DNA from: Blastopirellula marina DSM 3645
GTDB lineage: Bacteria > Planctomycetota > Planctomycetia > Pirellulales > Pirellulaceae
Direction of reading: 5' to 3'
DNA: 64,000 nt
Assembly (NCBI RefSeq): GCF_000153105.1
Contig: NZ_CH672376.1
Coordinates: 2,435,136-2,499,135, forward strand
Shown here: positions 58,940-64,000 of the stretch, piece after piece
Layout of the letters: every line of letters starts with the position of its first letter
How positions within the stretch are numbered: the first letter of the stretch is position 1
Made by a program: the position numbers and the translations under genes
The notes under the pieces: model-generated
Database searches by the model: none
What the model saw: the letters and a program-made list of their open reading frames with translations, nothing else
Told to the model about the DNA's origin: nothing

Positions 58940-61900
58940 CTATTTTGAAGCGACGTCGTCCCAGACAACGGTGCAATACGGAAGTGATTTCTTCAATTCG
59001 TCAACGCCGGCCGCAGTGACGCGGGTCTTCGAGATCTCCACTTGTTTGAGCTTCTGACATGACTTGAAGCGGAGCAAGCCAAAATCACGGACTTTCGTGT
59101 TTTGGAGTTGGAGAATTTCCAAGTCGCGGCAGTCGTAGAAATAGGCCAAGCCTTCGTCCGTAATATTTGTATCCTGCAAAGATAACTGCTGGAGTGCGTT
59201 GCAATTTTGAAATGCGGCGAGCCCTTTGTCTCCAATCTTCGTAGAGGCAAAATTCAAGTAAGTCAGACTTTCAGCATTCGTAAAATCAGAGAGCCATTCG
59301 TCCTGAACCGGCGTCGCACCGAGGTTAACAAAGGTGAGGGGAAGCTCCGCAATGGGACGTAATTCTTCACGAGTAAACTTAACGCCCATCAGACTAATTT
59401 TTTCCAAATTCTTGCAGTTCGCTAGAAGCGGCAATCCCGCACTGACATACGGGCTGTAGTTACAGTTGAGTTCTTTCAAGTCTTTGCAATTTTTGAAATA
59501 GGCTAAACCACGACCCGTTACGTTGGGCGTGAAACGCATCGTCAGTGAAACAATGTCTTTACAGTTGGCGAAAACAGCCAATCCATCGTCTGTCGCCTTC
59601 TTGCACAAATTAAAGTTGACATGCGTGAGTCGAAAGGGAGCGGGGGGAAGCTCGGTTGCCGAGTGGATATCGGTTCCACCGCCATTGAGCCGGACAATTC
59701 CTCCGATGGATAAGACATATTTAGCGGCGAGATTGTCCGAATTTTTTTCTTCTGGCGATTCAGTTTTGGCGTCTCCATCCCAAGTGATTTTGCAATTGGG
59801 AAGTGCTGCTCTCAGTTCTTCAACTGCCGCGGCGGTTACGTTGGTCGTCGCTAGGCTTAGTTCTTCCAACTTGGAACAATGTTTAAAAGGGAGCACGCCG
59901 GCGTCCGTCACTGAAGTTTGACGAAGTCGGATAGACTTCAACTCGCGGCAATCGTGAAAGTAGGCAAGTCCCACGTCGGTTATCTTTGTGTGTTCCAGGT
60001 GTAAGTTCACGATTTTTTTACTGTTTTGAAATGCCGCCAGACCTTCGTCACCGATCTGAGTGAAACTAAAACCAAGGTCGGTAAAAGCTTCGGGATGCGT
60101 CAAGTGAGTAAGCCATTCGTCTTTGACGGGTGTATAAGACAATAGGACCCCTTGGAGTTTGCAATCCGCGAACGCGAGAAAGTCCTCGCGGGTGATTGGG
60201 GTCGCCCAAAGCATTAGATTTGTTACTTTGTCGCACTCGGATAAATGAGACAGACCCGAGCCAATATTGTCGCAATGAGGGAGTGCGAGAACTTTAAGAT
60301 TTCGGCATCGCCGGAAATGCTTTAATCCGTCTGCAGAAATGGTCGGCACAGCCCAGAGCGTGAGCGCTTCGATGTCCTGGCAATCCGCGAAAACGGCGAA
60401 CTCTTCATTGGTGCACTCGATTGCCTGATTAAAGAATACCGACTTTAGTTTTACTGGAGGTGATGGCAGGATGGTCGTCGATCCGTATTCCTCCTCGTGA
60501 CCACTTAAGCCAACGCGTCCCCCTCTGGATCGCACATACTGCGCCGCAAGGTAGTCCGGGTTATCTTTGCCGGGAAAGCTTGTCCGCGCGGCGTCATTCG
60601 GTAGGATCATGAACTCGATGTCTTTAAAGATCGCTCTGGCTCCGTCCCTGTGAGCATAAACTCCTGGTATGAACTTTTCGTCGGCGTCGTGTGGGAGATC
60701 GAACTCGAGGAATTGCTTTCCTTCCAGATACGTAGTGATTTTGTGATCGATGGAGGCGACGACAAATTCGAAGGTCTCCGGCAGACGGAAGGGGAGAGTG
60801 CCTGCGATAAGGTCCTTCCATTTCTTGTCCTCCGTCTTGCCAAGGCCAAGGAATCTTCCTGCTCCATTCTCACAATTCCAATAACAGAGATAAGACGGAC
60901 CGGGTTGTTCGACGATTAAGCCGCAGTGACTCGGACCCCCTTGATACTGAACGCGAACCCGAAAAATGAACTGTTTGGCGCTCACGGCGGGGAAGAAGAA
61001 CGACGTCAAATGGCAATCCAAGCCGCCATCGTGAAAAGTCGCTTTTGACGTTTTTCCATACGCCTCCAACTCCTCCACACGACGCTCGAATTCTTCTTTA
61101 TCCTGGATCAGGCTCACCCACTTGCCGGTGGCGAAGTTTGCGTAGTCATCGGTCTTCCAATTTCCCGAATCGCTTGCGTATTGGATGGGAGCATCCTCCG
61201 TAGATGCAAGATTGGCAGCAGGCTCCGACATCGCAGCGATGCTCGGCTCGGCGCTCACGCGTACGATTTGCCGCCCTTCCCTGGTGACTCGGACCAATTG
61301 CTGCCGGATCACCTTGCCATCTTTGCTGGCCTGCACGTTGTATTGTCCCGGCTTCAAGCGGATTTCTTTCGCGCCGGCGCCGGTGATGACCAGATCTTCG
61401 CCGTCAATGGTGACGCTGACGGCAGGATCATCGACTTCGACGACCAGCGTCCCAGCGGGCGAGAAAAGTTGGATCACAGTGCTGCCGACTTGCGTCACGC
61501 CGGAAGCTTCGGTCGCGCCCAGGCTCACCAGCAGGATCAGCAGCACGACGGCGACGGCTTGTTGGTAGCGTGTTGGCCTCGCGAGACTGCGATTGCTAAC
61601 GGACGGCGGCGCACAATTTTTCGGGGTCTGTTTGTGGGGGGGCGGCTGACGCTTCATGAGCATCGCAAGAACCTCTTCCGGCAATTTCACGTGACCCTGT
61701 CGTTCTAGTTGAGACTGACAATTCGCGAGCAGGTCGTGAACCTCCTGGGCCGTGTGGAAACGATCGCCCGGTCGTTTTGCATGGAGTTTGGCGATGATTG
61801 CGATGAGCCACTGCGGCACTTGGGAAAGGATATCGTCGATCCGACGCGGCTCGTCTTCGATCACGCGGATCATCACGGCGACGGTCGACGCAGCACGAAA

Positions 61901-62791
61901 CGGGGGACGGCCGCTGCAGATCGCATAGAGGACGCTGCCGAGACTGAACAGATCCGAACGATGATCCAACTTGAATCCCATCGCCTGCTCCGGCGACATG
62001 TACAGCGGCGTTCCGGTGATCACGCCGCTTTGGGTCATACTGGCGTCGTCGACCGAGCGGGCCAGGCCAAAATCGGTGATCTTCAGGCGATCGCTTCCTC
62101 CTTCGATCAGCAGGTTGCTCGGCTTGATGTCCCGGTGAATCAAGCCTTGGGCGTGAGCAGCCGCCAGACCGCTGGCGATTTGCAGGCCGATCTTCAGCAC
62201 CTCCGACGCTTCAATCGGTCCAGTCCGATCCAGTCGTTGCTGTAATGTCTCGCCATCGATGTATTCCATAACGAGGAAAGGAAGCGGCTGCTCCTCCACC
62301 GCATAGATGTTGACGACGTTGTCATGTCGAATCGCCGCAGTGGCGCGGGCCTCGCGAAGAAATCGCTGCCGAGCCGGCGAAGTTGCGGCTAATTCCGGGG
62401 CCATGACCTTGATCGCAACAATCCGCTCTAACTTCTCGTCGAATGCTTTCAGAACAATTCCGCAGCCGCCGCGACCAATCATTTCGCGAATCTCGTAATG
62501 CTTGAGCCGACCAAGCGAGTTGGGAACGGACGAAGGTTCCAGAAACGATAGTTCGATATCTTGTTGTTCCTCGAGACGCAGACCGCTGGTCGCCTCCAAA
62601 GGGCGATCATGCGCCATCTGCTTGAGGATCGGCACATCAAGAAACAGGTCGGATTGCTCATGCTCGTCGAGGAGTGCGTCGACCTGCTTGCGTAACGAAG
62701 GATCGTTCGCACAAGCCTGGTCCAAGTAAATCGCTCGTGCTTGAAAGTCGGCGATCTCGAGTGCGGCGAGAAAGATGGATTGTTCGTCCAT
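58940..62791 (-). CDS. transmembrane Ser/Thr kinase with PEGA-like, lectin-like and duplicated LRR ectodomain
   Basis: The ATG at 62791 follows GAAGGG and gives 1,283 residues. The N-terminal lead-in (MDEQSIFLAALEIADFQARA) is typical of planctomycete kinases. The kinase domain is intact: GRGGCG (106-111), Lys128, HRD 219-221 and DFG 240-242. TM at 411-428. Outside lie a PEGA-like domain (VSVTIDGEDLVITGAGAKEI), a concanavalin/DUF1080-like domain (WKDLIAGTLPFRLPETFEFV) and two related LRR blocks that begin with similar leaders (LAAQYVRSRGG, LAAKYVLSIGG) and both end in an ALP/SLP segment. This looks like a sensor kinase whose ectodomain binds an unknown ligand. An ECF sigma gene precedes it. 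Confidence 0.92.
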   Translation of the reverse strand: MDEQSIFLAALEIADFQARAIYLDQACANDPSLRKQVDALLDEHEQSDLFLDVPILKQMAHDRPLEATSGLRLEEQQDIELSFLEPSSVPNSLGRLKHYEIREMIGRGGCGIVLKAFDEKLERIVAIKVMAPELAATSPARQRFLREARATAAIRHDNVVNIYAVEEQPLPFLVMEYIDGETLQQRLDRTGPIEASEVLKIGLQIASGLAAAHAQGLIHRDIKPSNLLIEGGSDRLKITDFGLARSVDDASMTQSGVITGTPLYMSPEQAMGFKLDHRSDLFSLGSVLYAICSGRPPFRAASTVAVMIRVIEDEPRRIDDILSQVPQWLIAIIAKLHAKRPGDRFHTAQEVHDLLANCQSQLERQGHVKLPEEVLAMLMKRQPPPHKQTPKNCAPPSVSNRSLARPTRYQQAVAVVLLILLVSLGATEASGVTQVGSTVIQLFSPAGTLVVEVDDPAVSVTIDGEDLVITGAGAKEIRLKPGQYNVQASKDGKVIRQQLVRVTREGRQIVRVSAEPSIAAMSEPAANLASTEDAPIQYASDSGNWKTDDYANFATGKWVSLIQDKEEFERRVEELEAYGKTSKATFHDGGLDCHLTSFFFPAVSAKQFIFRVRVQYQGGPSHCGLIVEQPGPSYLCYWNCENGAGRFLGLGKTEDKKWKDLIAGTLPFRLPETFEFVVASIDHKITTYLEGKQFLEFDLPHDADEKFIPGVYAHRDGARAIFKDIEFMILPNDAARTSFPGKDNPDYLAAQYVRSRGGRVGLSGHEEEYGSTTILPSPPVKLKSVFFNQAIECTNEEFAVFADCQDIEALTLWAVPTISADGLKHFRRCRNLKVLALPHCDNIGSGLSHLSECDKVTNLMLWATPITREDFLAFADCKLQGVLLSYTPVKDEWLTHLTHPEAFTDLGFSFTQIGDEGLAAFQNSKKIVNLHLEHTKITDVGLAYFHDCRELKSIRLRQTSVTDAGVLPFKHCSKLEELSLATTNVTAAAVEELRAALPNCKITWDGDAKTESPEEKNSDNLAAKYVLSIGGIVRLNGGGTDIHSATELPPAPFRLTHVNFNLCKKATDDGLAVFANCKDIVSLTMRFTPNVTGRGLAYFKNCKDLKELNCNYSPYVSAGLPLLANCKNLEKISLMGVKFTREELRPIAELPLTFVNLGATPVQDEWLSDFTNAESLTYLNFASTKIGDKGLAAFQNCNALQQLSLQDTNITDEGLAYFYDCRDLEILQLQNTKVRDFGLLRFKSCQKLKQVEISKTRVTAAGVDELKKSLPYCTVVWDDVASK

Positions 62792-63002
62792 AGGCCCTTC
62801 GCATATCTGAGACGATATGTCTAGCAATAATTGGTTGCAATATGACTTTCTCAGCGATCGCACCGCACGGCTTACGCCAGTGTAGAGGATCACGCCGCCA
62901 AAAAGATATCTAAAAAGCGGCGAAGCGATTTCCGGCCAACGCGATCGAACATTGCGTCATGTTCTTCAGTGCGTAGAACGGCTGGGAGAGACGCCAAGCT
63001 TT

Positions 63003-63575
63003 TTAAGAATTGTCGTTACTGCCGCGAATTTCCCGTCGCAACCAGGCTTTCGAATAAGCCCATAAGCGGTCCGCCGAACGCGTCGAGATACCCATTGCTT
63101 CTGCGGCTTGAGAACGTGTAAGGCCAGAAAAATAAACAAGTTGCACTAACTCGGCGGCCTGCGGCTTGATGTCGGAAAGCTTGTAGAGGGCCTCGTCTAA
63201 AGCGAGCAGATCTTCTACCGGTTCCGGCAGCGTCCAAGACATCTCGTCGTAGAGATCGTGTCGAACCGCGCCGCCTCCTCGTTTCCGACTCTTCTTGCGT
63301 CGCGCATTATCCACCAGGATGCGGCGAATCGCGAGCGCGGCGGCCCCAAAAAAGTGCCCCTTATTTTTCCATACCGGTTCCCCGTTATGGCCCACCAAGC
63401 GAAGGTAGGCTTCATTCACCAGCGCCGTCGCTTGAAGCGTCTGGCCTGGCTGTTCTCTGGCCAGATAAGCGGCTGCAAGCTTTCGTAACTCGTCATAGAC
63501 CAGCGGCATCAATCGCTCCGCCGCCTGCGGATCGTCTGGATCGATCGAGTTCATGATCTCGGTAAAATCGCTCAT
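63003..63575 (-). CDS. ECF RNA polymerase sigma factor (TIGR02999-like)
   Basis: A 190-residue sigma factor of the extracytoplasmic-function class. Region 2 includes LVYDELRKLAAAYLAREQPG and LVNEAYLRLVGH; the middle contains a basic linker KKSRKRGGG; region 4 has GLTRSQAAEAMGISTRSADR as the DNA-binding helix-turn-helix. This subgroup is frequent in planctomycetes beside Ser/Thr kinases. It lies 210 bases upstream of the LRR kinase on the same strand, which suggests a kinase-controlled sigma factor. No anti-sigma gene is adjacent. Confidence 0.95.
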   Translation of the reverse strand: MSDFTEIMNSIDPDDPQAAERLMPLVYDELRKLAAAYLAREQPGQTLQATALVNEAYLRLVGHNGEPVWKNKGHFFGAAALAIRRILVDNARRKKSRKRGGGAVRHDLYDEMSWTLPEPVEDLLALDEALYKLSDIKPQAAELVQLVYFSGLTRSQAAEAMGISTRSADRLWAYSKAWLRREIRGSNDNS

Positions 63576-63855
63576 CCGCGCCTATCGCGTTTAGATTTCT
63601 ACTGCGATGGATTGAGAGGCTATTGTAACCGCTCGAATCGATGCTCGCAGCAAAACCTGGTCGTCAATGCAACTGCCGTGCGGATTGTCAATCAACCAAT
63701 TTTGACGCATCGGATGATCCGTCCGGACTGGGTGAAAATTCACTCCGTCATCGTTAGACCAAAGGCATGATAGCTCATGCCGGGGATATTCGGCTTGGAA
63801 GGAATAATGTAGTTTGCGCAGGAGTGACCCGTTGACCCGCCGAGGAAAATCATTG

Positions 63856-64000
63856 ATGAGCGACTACTACTATTACGAGCCGCAGCACGGACATGGCTTG
63901 CCGCACAACCCGTTGAACGCGATCATCGCGCCGCGGCCGATTGGTTGGATCTCAAGCATCGACGCCGAAGGAAAGGTGAACCTAGCGCCGTACAGTTTCT
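63856..64000 (+). CDS. flavin reductase-like (FMN-binding) protein, 5' part
   Basis: The ATG at 63856 follows a GAGGA ribosome site and the frame runs off the window edge after 48 residues. MSDYYYYEPQHGHGLPHN is followed by NAIIAPRPIGWISSIDAEGK and NLAPYSF, the N-terminal FMN-binding pattern of the flavin reductase/DIM6-NTAB family. It probably reduces or binds flavin with NAD(P)H. It diverges from the ECF sigma factor gene across about 280 bases. The rest lies outside the window. Confidence 0.88.
   Translation, partial: MSDYYYYEPQHGHGLPHNPLNAIIAPRPIGWISSIDAEGKVNLAPYSF

Overview
The window looks like a chromosomal segment of a planctomycete, most likely Pirellulaceae (Blastopirellula/Rhodopirellula-like). 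This is an inference from gene content, not from a marker search: a DUF1559 prepilin-like protein, a DUF1080 sugar-hydrolase-like protein, an ECF sigma factor beside a large Ser/Thr kinase, a SecD-SecF fusion, many small lipoproteins, and moderate-to-high GC. kdsA and a DUF374 acyltransferase point to an LPS-type outer membrane; dapF and a LysM protein point to meso-DAP chemistry and a wall-binding function. Almost everything is ordinary core genome; no phage, IS element or CRISPR array was seen.

Layout. 1-7.2 kb: the end of a DAHP synthase gene, then a minus-strand pair of large envelope proteins (a frameshifted transmembrane pseudokinase and a zinc-ribbon/transmembrane protein, both with STN-like pieces) and threonine aldolase. 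7.3-12.9 kb: rlmKL and a compact hisD-hisC-hisB operon closed by a two-way terminator. 13-20.6 kb: PPi-type phosphofructokinase, an aminopeptidase-accB-accC cluster, a divergent CnoX/YbbN-like thioredoxin, and an htrA-HAD pair. 20.6-26.6 kb: tRNA-Gln(CTG), an FHA-GAF-SpoIIE phosphatase, DUF1080, a small lipoprotein, SMP-30 and a GH10-like protein. 26.7-32.1 kb: purC, a lipid kinase-kdsA-lipoprotein operon, then about 700 bp without genes holding a candidate structured RNA, then tRNA-Thr(CGT). 32.3-40.7 kb: a TPR protein ending in two RNA polymerase alpha-CTD-like modules, then tgt-yajC-secDF and a LysM protein. 40.7-46 kb: an alpha/beta-hydrolase-like protein and the rny-ymdB-DUF2752-lipoprotein run. 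46-54 kb: tilS, a broken MFS transporter, a GT39-like membrane protein and a giant AsmA-like protein. 54-64 kb: DUF1559 with a coupled lipoprotein, a small acidic protein behind a possible SD-masking hairpin, AIM24, dapF, a DUF374 acyltransferase, an LRR kinase with its ECF sigma factor, and the start of a flavin reductase.

The observations I rate highest are the TPR/double alpha-CTD protein, a Tgt that lacks all three zinc-ligand cysteines, the pseudokinase/STN envelope pair, the ECF sigma with a kinase carrying a duplicated LRR ectodomain, the candidate RNA at about 31.75-31.95 kb, and a 33-bp perfect inverted repeat with a diverged copy elsewhere. Two genes carry frame breaks that could be real or could be draft-assembly errors. 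All function calls come from motif recognition by eye; no database search was possible.
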